Assembly: GCF_001028175.1 (NCBI RefSeq)
Contig: NZ_AEJF01000093.1
Location: 49,810-113,809 of the forward strand
Direction of reading: 5' to 3'
DNA: 64,000 nucleotides
Origin: Caballeronia mineralivorans PML1(12)
GTDB taxonomy: Bacteria; Pseudomonadota; Gammaproteobacteria; Burkholderiales; Burkholderiaceae
The translations under genes and the position numbers were made by a program. The notes below the pieces were generated by a model. The model was not told the origin of the DNA. It ran no database searches and saw only the letters and a list, made by a program, of their open reading frames with translations. This document shows positions 54,774 through 63,726 of this stretch, piece by piece (within the stretch, counting starts at the first letter, position 1; each line of letters begins with the position of its first letter).

Positions 54774-56654
54774 GTGATTCCGCATTCGTTTCTTCAGGAC
54801 TTGCTGAACCGCGTCGATATCGTCGACGTGGTGGGCCGGTTCGTCCAGTTGAAGAAGGGCGGCGCGAACTTCATGGGCTTGTGCCCGTTCCATAACGAAA
54901 AGAGCCCGTCGTTCACGGTTAGCCCGACGAAGCAGTTCTATCACTGCTTCGGCTGCGGCGCGCACGGCACGGCGATCAGCTTCCTCATGGAGCACACCGG
55001 GCTCACGTTCCCCGAAGCAGTCAAGGAACTCGCCCAGTCGTGCGGCCTGACTGTGCCGCAGGAACCGTCCATGCGCGGCGGCGGATCGGGCGGCGAGGGT
55101 TACGCGCCCGCACCGAGCAAGGCCGTCAGCGTCGCGTTGACCGAAGTGATGCAGGCCGCCTGCGAGTTCTATCGAAAGCAATTGCGCGGGGCGCCTAACG
55201 CTATCGAATACCTGAAAAAGCGCGGGCTCACGGGTGAAATCGCGTTGCGCTTCGGGCTCGGCTATGCGCCGGACGGCTGGCAGAGTCTGGAAGCGGCGTT
55301 CCCCGAATACAAGAACGACAACCTGGTGGAAGCAGGGCTTGTGATCGTCAGCGAGAAAAGCGACAACCAGGGCCAATCCCGTCGATACGACCGCTTTCGC
55401 GAACGGGTCATGTTCCCCATCCGCAACGTGAAGGGCAACGTGATCGGCTTTGGCGGGCGCGTGCTCGACGGCGGCGAGCCGAAGTACCTGAATTCGCCGG
55501 AAACACCGTTGTTCAGCAAAGGCAGCGAGTTATACGGCCTCTTCGAAGCGCGGCTGGCCATTCGTGAACTCGGCTATGCGCTGGTCGTCGAAGGCTACAT
55601 GGACGTTGTCGCGCTGGCGCAATTGGGTTTTGCGAACGCGGTCGCCACGCTCGGCACAGCGTGCACGCCGATCCACGTTCAAAAGCTGTTTCGTCAGACG
55701 GATACCGTCGTATTCAGTTTCGATGGCGATTCGGCCGGCCGCCGCGCGGCGCGCCGTGCGTTGGACGCGTGCCTGCCGCACGCCGCCGACAACCGCACGA
55801 TTCGCTTCCTGTTCCTGCCAAAGGAGCACGATCCGGACAGCTACGTGCGTGAATTCGGCACGGATGGTTTCGGCGAGCAGGTCGATCACGCGATGCCGCT
55901 GTCGCAATTCCTGCTGAACGAAATCCTGAACGACAAGGAGCTGGACCAGCCGGAAGGCCGGGCCAAGGCGCTCTTCGACGCAAAGCCGTTGCTCCAGGCG
56001 TTGCCGGCCAACGCGCTGCGCGTGCAGATCCTGCACATGCTGGCCGATCGGCTGAATACACCGTTCGGTGAAATCGCGGCATTGTGTGACATCGATTCGC
56101 GTGCAGCGGCCGTCGCTCGCGCCGCGTTGCCGAAGAGCGAGCGTCGTCGCGTAAAGGGACATGAACAGCGCGCGCTGCGCAACCTCGTGATGTATCCGGC
56201 CATTTACGCAACGCTCGACCACGAAAGCGAGCAGACGCTCGTCACCATGACCGAGCATGGCGAGTTGTTCAGCGAGGTGATCGGGCACGCGCGGGAACTG
56301 GGCGAGACGGCGGAATTCCAGATGTTGTCGGATCTCTTGCGCAACGCCGCAAACGCGCCAACGTACGAGGATATCTTCCAGGAAATTCTCGCCTATGATG
56401 AAAATGTACGGGATCTGTTGATGCGCGATCCAGCGGACGAAAGCGCCAACGAACGCGTGCAGGAGCAGAAAAAGCTGCTCGCGGAAGAGCTGCATGCCAC
56501 GGTTGTCAAGCTGCGTCACGACAGCTATAGGAATCGGCTGGATCAACTGGCGCAGCAATCGAGCTTGACTGCGGAAGAAATTGCCGAATTTTCGGATTTA
56601 TCGGCTAAAGCTGCTCAAATTAAGGCCTTGCGTGGGGTGAGCCGGGACATTTAA
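54774..56654 (+). CDS. dnaG: DNA primase
   Basis: A 626-residue replication primase that makes RNA primers at the fork. The zinc-binding domain is at the N-terminus: C37, H40, C58, C61 (LCPFHNEKSPSF and FYHCFGCG). The TOPRIM catalytic core has VVEGYMDVVALAQLG and FSFDGDSAGRRAARRAL (~309-325, DGD). The C-terminal helicase-binding domain (about 460-626) is diverged, as usual. The start is a GTG at 54774. rpoD follows 81 bases later. Confidence 0.96.
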   Translation: MIPHSFLQDLLNRVDIVDVVGRFVQLKKGGANFMGLCPFHNEKSPSFTVSPTKQFYHCFGCGAHGTAISFLMEHTGLTFPEAVKELAQSCGLTVPQEPSMRGGGSGGEGYAPAPSKAVSVALTEVMQAACEFYRKQLRGAPNAIEYLKKRGLTGEIALRFGLGYAPDGWQSLEAAFPEYKNDNLVEAGLVIVSEKSDNQGQSRRYDRFRERVMFPIRNVKGNVIGFGGRVLDGGEPKYLNSPETPLFSKGSELYGLFEARLAIRELGYALVVEGYMDVVALAQLGFANAVATLGTACTPIHVQKLFRQTDTVVFSFDGDSAGRRAARRALDACLPHAADNRTIRFLFLPKEHDPDSYVREFGTDGFGEQVDHAMPLSQFLLNEILNDKELDQPEGRAKALFDAKPLLQALPANALRVQILHMLADRLNTPFGEIAALCDIDSRAAAVARAALPKSERRRVKGHEQRALRNLVMYPAIYATLDHESEQTLVTMTEHGELFSEVIGHARELGETAEFQMLSDLLRNAANAPTYEDIFQEILAYDENVRDLLMRDPADESANERVQEQKKLLAEELHATVVKLRHDSYRNRLDQLAQQSSLTAEEIAEFSDLSAKAAQIKALRGVSRDI

Positions 56655-56735
56655 GACGCGCATGCTACAATTAAAGGTTTTCAGCAAGTTGTTTTTTTGA
56701 CATTTGTGCTCATTTGCGAGAGAGGTGAGGCACGC

Positions 56736-59348
56736 ATGGTTAAGACTACTAGCGGGAAGAAAGCGACGGTACGCGGCTCGAACGAGTCGAAACGGGCGGT
56801 GGCCCACAGCCGGTCAGTTCCTTCCCCCGGAGTGTCCAAAACCAGGGCGATCGCCGTTCCCTCTCCGCCATCGGGTGCGAAGAAAAAAAACTCGGTTGCT
56901 TCGGCAGTGAGTGCGGGGTCGGCCAGGACGGCGAAAGTCGTCAGGCCGGCAGGCAAGAAGACGCCGGGTCAGTCGAAGGTTCAGGCCAGCCTGACGGCGG
57001 GCGAGACTGGCAGGATTGGCAAGGCCGGAATTTCGGCCGGCAAGCAAGCGAGTGCAACGGAAGCGGCTGCTAATGCGGGCCGGAAACGCAACACGAAGCA
57101 GGGGTCGAAGCTGGCTCGCGTACGCGTCGTGAAGCGGGGGCCGGCGCAGGACTCGGGGCGGCGCAGTGCCCCGGGTTCGCAGGACAAGGCAGCGCGCGCA
57201 TATTCTGTATCCACGGTTCCATCGGCTGTCGTCCAGCAGCCGCGAGTCGAGACTAATGCCGGTACGGCGAACTCCATGACGAAAAAGCTGAACGAAGTAC
57301 CCGTCGATGACGACGCAACGCAAAACGTGCAGGCCGACCCGGCCGCGGCCACCGCTGCTGATGCCGTAGCCGCTCCCCCGGCCAAGGTCGAGAAGGTCAA
57401 GGCACGCGACCGCCGCGCGAAGGAAAAAGCGCTGTTGAAGGACGCCTTCGCCTCGACCGCGCCCGGTACGGTTGAAGAGCTTGAAGAGCGGCGTGCGAAG
57501 CTGCGCGCGCTGATCAAGCTCGGCAAGGAACGCGGCTTCCTGACCTACGCTGAAATCAACGATCACCTGCCCGACAACTTCACGGAAACGGAAGCTATCG
57601 AAGGGATCATCAGCACGTTCAACGACATGGGCGTGGCGGTCTATGAGCAAGCGCCGGACGCTGAAACGCTGCTGCTCAACGACAACGCGCCGGCGGCTTC
57701 GTCGGACGATGAAGTCGAAGAGGAAGCCGAAGTTGCGCTCTCTACCGTTGATTCCGAATTCGGCCGCACGACCGATCCGGTCCGCATGTACATGCGTGAA
57801 ATGGGCACGGTCGAACTGCTGACGCGCGAAGGCGAAATCGAGATCGCGAAGCGGATCGAAGACGGCCTCAAGCACATGGTCATGGCCATTTCCGCCTGCC
57901 CGACGACCATCGCGGACATTCTTGCGATGGCCGAGCGTGTGCAGAACGAAGAAACCCGCGTGGACGAACTGGTGGATGGCCTGATCGACCCGAACGCCGC
58001 CGACGCCGACGGTTTCTCCGAGCAGGAAGCGGAGGCTATCGAAAGCGAAGAGGAAGAAGAGGAAGAGGCGAGCGAGGATGAGGAAGAAGTCGACGAAACC
58101 ACCGCTCAGGCCAATGCCAACGCCGCTCAGCTCGAAGCGCTCAAGCGTGCTTCGCTCGAGAAGTTCTCGCTGATCAGCGAGTGGTTCGACAAGATGCGCC
58201 GCGCGTATGAGAAGGAAGGCTACAAGTCGAAGGCCTATCTGAAGGCGCAGGAAGCCATTCAGAGCGAACTGATGACTATTCGCTTCACCGCGCGGACCGT
58301 CGAGCGTTTGTGCGACACGTTGCGCGCGCAGGTGGACGAAGTGCGTCAGGTTGAACGTCAGATCCTGCATACCGTTGTCGATAAATGCGGCATGCCGCGT
58401 GCCGAGTTCATCGCGCGTTTCCCGGGCAGCGAAACGGATCTGGAGTGGTCGGAGAAAGTTGTGGCCGAGAATCATGGCTACAGCGTGGTCCTGGCGCGGA
58501 ACATTCCCGCGATTCGCGAACAGCAGCAACGTCTGCTCGACTTGCAGGCGCGGGTTGTGTTGCCGCTCAAGGACCTGAAGGAAACCAACCGTCAGATGGC
58601 GGCCGGCGAACTGAAGGCGCGCCAGGCGAAGCGCGAGATGACGGAAGCGAACTTGCGTCTCGTGATTTCGATCGCCAAGAAGTACACGAACCGCGGCTTG
58701 CAGTTCCTGGATCTGATCCAGGAAGGCAACATCGGTTTGATGAAGGCGGTGGACAAGTTCGAATATCGTCGCGGTTATAAGTTTTCGACGTACGCCACGT
58801 GGTGGATTCGCCAGGCCATCACGCGCTCGATTGCCGACCAGGCCCGCACCATCCGGATTCCGGTTCACATGATCGAAACGATCAACAAGATGAACCGTAT
58901 TTCGCGGCAGATCCTGCAGGAAACCGGCCTCGAGCCGGATCCGGCAACGCTCGCTGAGAAGATGGAAATGCCGGAAGACAAGATCCGCAAGATCATGAAG
59001 ATTGCGAAGGAACCGATCTCCATGGAAACGCCGATCGGTGACGACGACGATTCGCATCTTGGCGACTTCATCGAAGATACGAACACGGTGGCTCCGGCCG
59101 ACGCCGCGCTGCACGCCAGCATGCGCGACGTGGTGAAGGACGTGCTCGACTCGCTGACGCCGCGTGAGGCGAAGGTGTTGCGGATGCGCTTCGGTATCGA
59201 GATGAGCACGGATCACACGCTCGAGGAAGTGGGTAAGCAGTTCGACGTGACGCGTGAGCGGATTCGTCAGATCGAGGCGAAGGCGCTGCGCAAGCTTCGC
59301 CATCCGAGCCGTTCAGACAAGCTGAAGTCGTTCCTGGAAGGGAATTGA
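56736..59348 (+). CDS. rpoD: RNA polymerase primary sigma factor (sigma-70) with long N-terminus
   Basis: The housekeeping sigma factor, 870 residues against 613 in E. coli. Region 1.1 begins near residue 245 ([24 protein letters not shown]). Region 1.2 is at [12 protein letters not shown] (~345), followed by a large non-conserved acidic insert. Region 2 is at [56 protein letters not shown] (~638-693), region 3 continues to ~785 and region 4 ends [19 protein letters not shown]. Before region 1.1 lies a ~240-residue Lys/Ala/Ser-rich tail. ATG 56736 follows GAGAGGTGAGG. A second in-frame ATG at 57276 ([14 protein letters not shown]) would give 690 residues, closer to the usual size, so the true start is uncertain. 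Confidence 0.96.
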   Translation: MVKTTSGKKATVRGSNESKRAVAHSRSVPSPGVSKTRAIAVPSPPSGAKKKNSVASAVSAGSARTAKVVRPAGKKTPGQSKVQASLTAGETGRIGKAGISAGKQASATEAAANAGRKRNTKQGSKLARVRVVKRGPAQDSGRRSAPGSQDKAARAYSVSTVPSAVVQQPRVETNAGTANSMTKKLNEVPVDDDATQNVQADPAAATAADAVAAPPAKVEKVKARDRRAKEKALLKDAFASTAPGTVEELEERRAKLRALIKLGKERGFLTYAEINDHLPDNFTETEAIEGIISTFNDMGVAVYEQAPDAETLLLNDNAPAASSDDEVEEEAEVALSTVDSEFGRTTDPVRMYMREMGTVELLTREGEIEIAKRIEDGLKHMVMAISACPTTIADILAMAERVQNEETRVDELVDGLIDPNAADADGFSEQEAEAIESEEEEEEEASEDEEEVDETTAQANANAAQLEALKRASLEKFSLISEWFDKMRRAYEKEGYKSKAYLKAQEAIQSELMTIRFTARTVERLCDTLRAQVDEVRQVERQILHTVVDKCGMPRAEFIARFPGSETDLEWSEKVVAENHGYSVVLARNIPAIREQQQRLLDLQARVVLPLKDLKETNRQMAAGELKARQAKREMTEANLRLVISIAKKYTNRGLQFLDLIQEGNIGLMKAVDKFEYRRGYKFSTYATWWIRQAITRSIADQARTIRIPVHMIETINKMNRISRQILQETGLEPDPATLAEKMEMPEDKIRKIMKIAKEPISMETPIGDDDDSHLGDFIEDTNTVAPADAALHASMRDVVKDVLDSLTPREAKVLRMRFGIEMSTDHTLEEVGKQFDVTRERIRQIEAKALRKLRHPSRSDKLKSFLEGN

Positions 59349-59373
59349 TGTTTGGTTCGTGACTGAAGGACTA

Positions 59374-59411
59374 AAGCGCGGCGGGCTGAGTTGGTCCGCC
59401 GCGCTTGTTTT
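59374..59411 (+). terminator. rpoD terminator
   Basis: The stem AAGCGCGGCGG (59374-59384) pairs perfectly with CCGCCGCGCTT (59396-59406) and is followed by GTTTTAT. It lies 26 bases past the rpoD stop codon. Confidence 0.88.
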
Positions 59412-59532
59412 ATAGGCCGTTTCAAGGCAAACTCGCAGACCTTCGCGAGTGCAGTCGAATCGAATTCGATGCATGCCGGAAGCGTCGCCCGGCGCCTTTC
59501 CTTCACTCGCGGCAGGGCGTTTTCCTGCAAAA

Positions 59533-59609
59533 GGGCCGGAAGCTTAATTGGTATAAGCTGTCGACTCATAATCGACCGATAGTGGGTTCGAATCCCACCC
59601 GGCCCACCA
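59533..59609 (+). tRNA. tRNA with anticodon CAU (probably tRNA-Ile2)
   Basis: The full cloverleaf is present with encoded CCA. The acceptor is GGGCCGG/CCGGCCC, the D-arm GCTT/AAGC, the anticodon stem GTCGA/TCGAC around CTCATAA, and the T-arm GTGGG/CCCAC with TTCGAAT. The anticodon CAU could be Met, but the sequence around it (CTCATAATC) and the position after rpoD, as for E. coli ileX, point to Ile2, where lysidine at the first base reads AUA. Position 8 is A instead of the near-universal T. The D-stem pairs are AT-richer than usual. Confidence 0.8.
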
Positions 59610-59744
59610 TTCGCTGTTCCAGCGAGATCCCAAGCATTCTGCAGAGGCTCTTAAAACCCTTGCAAGACGGGCTTCACAGGACTCTCCGACTTCCCAAATA
59701 CTCCATATCGTCCCGTTGACATCTCTAGGATTCTGGGGGTAGTT

Positions 59745-59784
59745 TTGGGGGTATCCCGCGATCAACGTGATGCGATACCCCCAA
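59745..59784 (+). repeat. Inverted repeat at the integrase start
   Basis: TTGGGGGTATC (59745-59755) and GATACCCCCAA (59774-59784) form a perfect 11-bp inverted repeat whose right arm ends on the A of the integrase ATG. A third partial copy, TGGGGGTA, lies at 59734-59741. Such repeats near P4-type integrase genes may be recombinase-binding or autoregulatory sites. Confidence 0.78.
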
Positions 59785-61004
59785 TGGCTCTTTCCGACGC
59801 TTCAATTCGCAACGCGAAGGCTGGTTCCAAGCCTGTGAAACTATCCGACGGTGGTGGCCTCTTTTTATTGCTGAATCCAAACGGCTCACGTCTTTGGCGA
59901 CTGAAGTACCGCTTTGCGGGCAAAGAGAAACTGTTGGCATTCGGAGCTTATCCTGACGTGTCACTCAAGAATGCCCGTGAAAGCCGCGACAACGCCCGCA
60001 GACAGCTTGCGGCGGGAAACGATCCTGGACAGGCTAGGAAGGCCTCTAAGGCAGCTGCGATGACACGAGCAGGCAACAGCTTCGAAGTCATAGCACGCGA
60101 GTGGTTCGAGCTAACAAAAGCGAAGTGGGAAAGCGAATACGCGAACCTCGTTCTTCGTCGGCTTGAGAGCGACATTTTTCCGCAGCTAGGCGGTCGGCCC
60201 ATCGCCGAGATCACGCCGCTGGAGGTACTGACGGTTCTGCGGCGGATCGAACAACGGGGAGCCAATGATCTGACGCGGCGAGTGCTGCAGAAATGTGGGC
60301 AGGTTTTCAGGTATGCGGTAGTTACTGGTCGAGCGCCAAGAGACCCGGCGACCGATCTGCGCGACGCGCTCAAACCTGTCCAGAAGCAGCACTACGCGTC
60401 GATCCAAGATCCCAAAGCGGTCGGAGAGCTGATGCGCGCAATGCGGGATTACTTAGGAGCATTTGAGACAAAATGTGCCTTGCTACTTGGCATTTTGACG
60501 TTCGTTCGACCAGGCGAATTGAGGAAGGCCGAATGGTCAGAATTTGACCGTGAACAAGCTGAATGGAGGATTCCAGCGTCTCGGATGAAGATGAAGGAAC
60601 AACATATCGTGCCGCTTTCCACGCAGGCGCTTGCTGTTCTGAATGACCTTCACGTGGCGACAGGACGGGGGCGTTATCTATTCCCCAGCATCCGAACGAG
60701 CTCGCGGCCGATGAGCGAGAACACTGTAAACGCGGCTCTCCGACGACTTGGATACACACGTGAGGAGATGACCGGTCATGGATTTCGAAGTACGGCCTCA
60801 ACTTTGTTGAATGAGCTGGGTTGGCCCGCCGACGCTATCGAGAGACAGCTTTCTCACGGTGAGCGCGACGAAGTGAGGGGCGCGTATAACTTTGCCGAAT
60901 ACCTTCCGGTGCGGAGAACGATGATGCAGGCTTGGGCCGATCATCTAGACACATTGGAGCGTGGCGCGAGAATCGTTCGAACACAATTTCCGAAAGCAAG
61001 TTAA
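59784..61004 (+). CDS. P4-type tyrosine integrase beside the tRNA
   Basis: A 406-residue integrase of the P4 type. The DUF4102-like arm-binding domain (about 1-90; SDGGGLFLLLNPNGSRLWRLKYRF) is followed by the core-binding domain and the catalytic domain. The catalytic residues are Arg in TFVRPGELRKAEW (~247-259), HGFRSTASTLLNE (His-X-X-Arg, ~332-344) and SHGERDEVRGAYNFAEY, where the His and nucleophilic Tyr are conserved. Translation should start at ATG 59784; the upstream 13 codons overlap the inverted repeat. It sits 174 bases from the tRNA 3' end, so the tRNA is the likely attachment site. Confidence 0.92.
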   Translation: MALSDASIRNAKAGSKPVKLSDGGGLFLLLNPNGSRLWRLKYRFAGKEKLLAFGAYPDVSLKNARESRDNARRQLAAGNDPGQARKASKAAAMTRAGNSFEVIAREWFELTKAKWESEYANLVLRRLESDIFPQLGGRPIAEITPLEVLTVLRRIEQRGANDLTRRVLQKCGQVFRYAVVTGRAPRDPATDLRDALKPVQKQHYASIQDPKAVGELMRAMRDYLGAFETKCALLLGILTFVRPGELRKAEWSEFDREQAEWRIPASRMKMKEQHIVPLSTQALAVLNDLHVATGRGRYLFPSIRTSSRPMSENTVNAALRRLGYTREEMTGHGFRSTASTLLNELGWPADAIERQLSHGERDEVRGAYNFAEYLPVRRTMMQAWADHLDTLERGARIVRTQFPKAS

Positions 61005-61319
61005 TCTCAATAAGACTTATAAGTAATGCTTATTTTTTGGTTCGCTTCGGATCTGATTAACCTACGCCGTGCCGTGCCGTGCGCTGACTCGACGACTACT
61101 AGAGTCGTCCGTTAAACGGCTGGGTCGATACCCAAAGTCCGCTACTGCAACGTGTCGAGTTCCACCGTCCTTCTACCGACGTGTCAGTAGGGGATGAGTC
61201 GCCTCACCTAGCATATTAGTCTCGACATAGCCGATGTGTTTAGATCAATCTCAGCAAATCACATAACAACTTCGCGCGACCACTATAACTACTTCGAGAC
61301 ATCAAACTGTCCCAGTTAT
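61005..61319. other. Non-coding stretch after the integrase
   Basis: About 315 bases with no credible gene. It contains a hairpin GACGACT-ACTAG-AGTCGTC (61091-61109), 87 bases past the integrase stop, without a T-run. The start of the broken AlpA-like frame lies at its right side. Confidence 0.5.
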
Positions 61320-61529
61320 GGACCCTGCCGGAACGCATGGGAAGTTCCCGGAAGCCGTGGCCGGAATCGAAAGTCGATAAGGGAACGGAACTTTCCGCAG
61401 CCGCGCATGCTCTCCGGGCGCCGGGTTGGCTGGCTTCTGCGAGAGGTGGAAGCGTGGGCAGAGGCGAGGCCTGTTTTGGACCTTCCGCCTCCGCCCGATA
61501 GCGGCAAGCGGAGACCTAAGGACATGTAA
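61320..61529 (+). pseudogene. Broken AlpA-like regulator
   Basis: The end of this stretch reads IRERNFPQPRMLSGRRVGWLLREVEAWAEARPV, matching the C-terminal half of AlpA-type MerR-like excisionase/activator proteins (helix-turn-helix followed by the W..EV..W motif). The N-terminal half is not continuous: a frame carrying a VAGIESR segment, reminiscent of the GI(S/G)RSTIYKWI helix, is lost a few codons before IRERNF. A short internal deletion would explain both. AlpA commonly accompanies P4-type integrases. Confidence 0.6.
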
Positions 61530-61751
61530 AGATGATCTCTGCGCCAGATCCCGCCCGTCAAACGGCGAGATGGTGCGCCTGTGATAGCCTGATTGCGCAG
61601 CGCGAACAGCCGGCGGCCGACGGGCGTGGAAGCATCCTCAGCGTTCGACGGCGCCGGTGCTGCACATGGCAGGCTAGATGGTGGGAGCTGCGAGACGGTC
61701 GGCCGGAAAGCCGCGCTGCATGGGGCTGAATAGCGGACAAGGGGTCCGCCT

Positions 61752-62567
61752 ATGTCTTTAAGAAAGAGAGTATTCGTGAACGAAGGCCAACTAAAACATC
61801 CGTTGGGTTGGGGTGACGATGCGTTGTCTCACTTTTTCAAAGCGTCTACACAAAACGAATTCGCGACTTTTGTTCATACGCCAGGATGGCACAAGGCGTT
61901 TAGCGCGATTGCGGAAGACCTTGCTAGCTGTACGCAATACGCGATCAATTCGTTGTTGAGCGCGAAAGATCCTGCCGCCCGTTCGTTGTTTATGGTGGCG
62001 CATAATCAGTATTTGGCAGCGGCACGGCTAGCTTCCTCGGGACAGTGCTTGACGGTCTACCCACTCGGCCGAGCGGTTGTCGAGTCTGCCCTTTATGGTT
62101 GGTACCTCTCCGCGGATGAGACCGCCGCGGCCAGATGGCACGACAAACCCACGGACAAAAAGCGCCGGAGCGACTGGGGAAGAGAGTTCACGTTTTCTTT
62201 TCTCGCCACTAAGTTAGAACTTGCAAACGCCGACCGTGCTAAATGGGCGCGGTGGTTGCACCAAACCGCTATCGACTTTGGGGCGCATCCAAACAAGGAA
62301 GCGCTGTATGCCAACATGGACCACGTCCGAGATCCGGAGGGTAAGTCCATGCTCCAAGTTAAATTCTTGCAATCGTGGAACCAAGCCGCGCTGCTTGCGA
62401 ACAAATTTGTAATCGAAACTGGGATCTTTGCGCTCGGCCAGTTCGCGCTCAGTTTCCCCGAGACTGAACCCGCGCTGAAAATCTCAGGCGCCGCAGCAAA
62501 GCATGCGATGACTCTTCATGCATTGATTCAGAAAGCCAGTTCGATCATGGGCAAGCGCGTAGACTGA
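61752..62567 (+). CDS. Protein of unknown function on the tRNA-linked island
   Basis: A 271-residue cytoplasmic-looking protein that I cannot place in a family. It is helical, with an aromatic N-terminal third (LGWGDDALSHFFKASTQNEFATFVHTPGWHKAF) and a middle VYPLGRAVVESALYGWYL. The end (SGAAAKHAMTLHALIQKASSIMGKR) is a long helix. The ATG at 61752 is used as the first good start. The gene lies downstream of the integrase, so it is island cargo. It contains no obvious catalytic motif. Confidence 0.72.
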   Translation: MSLRKRVFVNEGQLKHPLGWGDDALSHFFKASTQNEFATFVHTPGWHKAFSAIAEDLASCTQYAINSLLSAKDPAARSLFMVAHNQYLAAARLASSGQCLTVYPLGRAVVESALYGWYLSADETAAARWHDKPTDKKRRSDWGREFTFSFLATKLELANADRAKWARWLHQTAIDFGAHPNKEALYANMDHVRDPEGKSMLQVKFLQSWNQAALLANKFVIETGIFALGQFALSFPETEPALKISGAAAKHAMTLHALIQKASSIMGKRVD

Positions 62568-62798
62568 TCAGCGTTTCGGTGGCCAAGCCATGAGAGCGTC
62601 CGCATCTGTCCAGAAATTTGCTGGCCGAAACTTTTATCACGCACTGCGAGCGTCCACAAGCATATCGACCTCAACGGTTGCAACCTCTGGCCGCTATGTT
62701 TTCACATGTGCTACTCGAGTTGGGCGTTGCAATGGCAAGCAGCGATCTCGCAAATTTGGCGCGCTTGCTGCGGGCCATTCAGCGACAAGCTCAGCCGC

Positions 62799-63026
62799 TT
62801 AATCAGTTTCTTGGATAAATACGTTGTCACCCAGTTGATTAAGAAGTCTCACGAGAGTTTGCGCGTCGTCCATCGAGCTCTCCGGCTTCAAATGGAACAC
62901 AACTTCGTCGCCCTTCAACCCCTGAATCTCTTCGTGCAACTCAATGTGGATCGCGTGGCCAACGCCATTCGGCGAGCGCATATCCGCTGGCTCTTTAACT
63001 GTCGCAACGAAATTTCGTTTATTCAT
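62799..63026 (-). CDS. Small protein of unknown function
   Basis: A 75-residue acidic protein (MNKRNFVATVKEPADMRSPN, then IHIELHEEIQGLKGDEVVFHL). A GGAG eight bases upstream of the ATG at 63026 supports translation. It is divergent from the membrane-anchored coiled-coil gene downstream. No domain recognised. Confidence 0.62.
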   Translation of the reverse strand: MNKRNFVATVKEPADMRSPNGVGHAIHIELHEEIQGLKGDEVVFHLKPESSMDDAQTLVRLLNQLGDNVFIQETD

Positions 63027-63126
63027 GCCATCTCCATTTAAAGATAGTCATCCTAGCGCACGCCGACAGGCATCGGCCGTATCTGCGAGTACACTGCCCG
63101 ATCATTACAACATCGTGGGGAAAACG

Positions 63127-63726
63127 ATGATCGATGGTCAGCTGATCTCATTGATTTTAACTTTGACCGTCGCTGGCGGTGGCGCCTATCTTGGCTCGTA
63201 CCTTCGAGAGAAAGGAAAGAGCCTCGCAACGAAGGAAGACATCGGCAAAATCACGGCGATTGTCGAAGAAGTCAAAACCGAAATAGGCCAGCGAGACTGG
63301 GCCCAGCGAGAGTGGACGCAACTGCGCCGGGCCAAGCTCGAAGAGCTGCTAAACCATGTGCACGGGGTTGGTCGATACATCTCATCGCAATCGCAAAAGG
63401 CGAAACACGGCGAACCGCCTAGCGATGATGATCCTTCAGCGGAGGTTCAGACACTGATGGCCCTCTATTTTCCAGAGCTACAGCCGGAAGTTTTTCAGTT
63501 TCTAGAACAGAGCTCAGGGGTCTTGTTAGCGATCGCTAACCTCGGGCAACAATTCGCATCTGCCGGTGGTGATCCGAAAGCGCGTGCGATATTTTTTGAC
63601 TCTTACCTGGCAAACAAGGACCACGTCTCGTACATGCGGGCGACAGACGCGCTTCGTGCACGAGCCAGGTCCTTGCTAGTCGAAATCATGCCGCTTGCTG
63701 CGCAGCCCTCGGATTTCAAAGAATAA
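63127..63726 (+). CDS. Membrane-anchored coiled-coil protein of unknown function
   Basis: A 199-residue protein. Residues ~5-24 (GQLISLILTLTVAGGGAYLG) form one membrane segment. It is followed by a charged, helical coiled-coil-like region (SLATKEDIGKITAIVEEVKTEIGQRDWAQREWTQLRRAKLEEL). The rest is a soluble helical domain. The ATG at 63127 sits close to GGGGAAAA, and the in-frame starts farther upstream have no membrane segment. This layout (anchor, SLATKEDI-like motif, coiled coil) recurs in proteins of mobile and defence islands, but its function is unknown. Confidence 0.7.
   Translation: MIDGQLISLILTLTVAGGGAYLGSYLREKGKSLATKEDIGKITAIVEEVKTEIGQRDWAQREWTQLRRAKLEELLNHVHGVGRYISSQSQKAKHGEPPSDDDPSAEVQTLMALYFPELQPEVFQFLEQSSGVLLAIANLGQQFASAGGDPKARAIFFDSYLANKDHVSYMRATDALRARARSLLVEIMPLAAQPSDFKE

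Noticed and set aside
56814..59303. 829-residue minus-strand frame opposite rpoD
   Set aside because: It is an antisense shadow of rpoD; the His/Arg/Phe-rich composition is typical of such frames.
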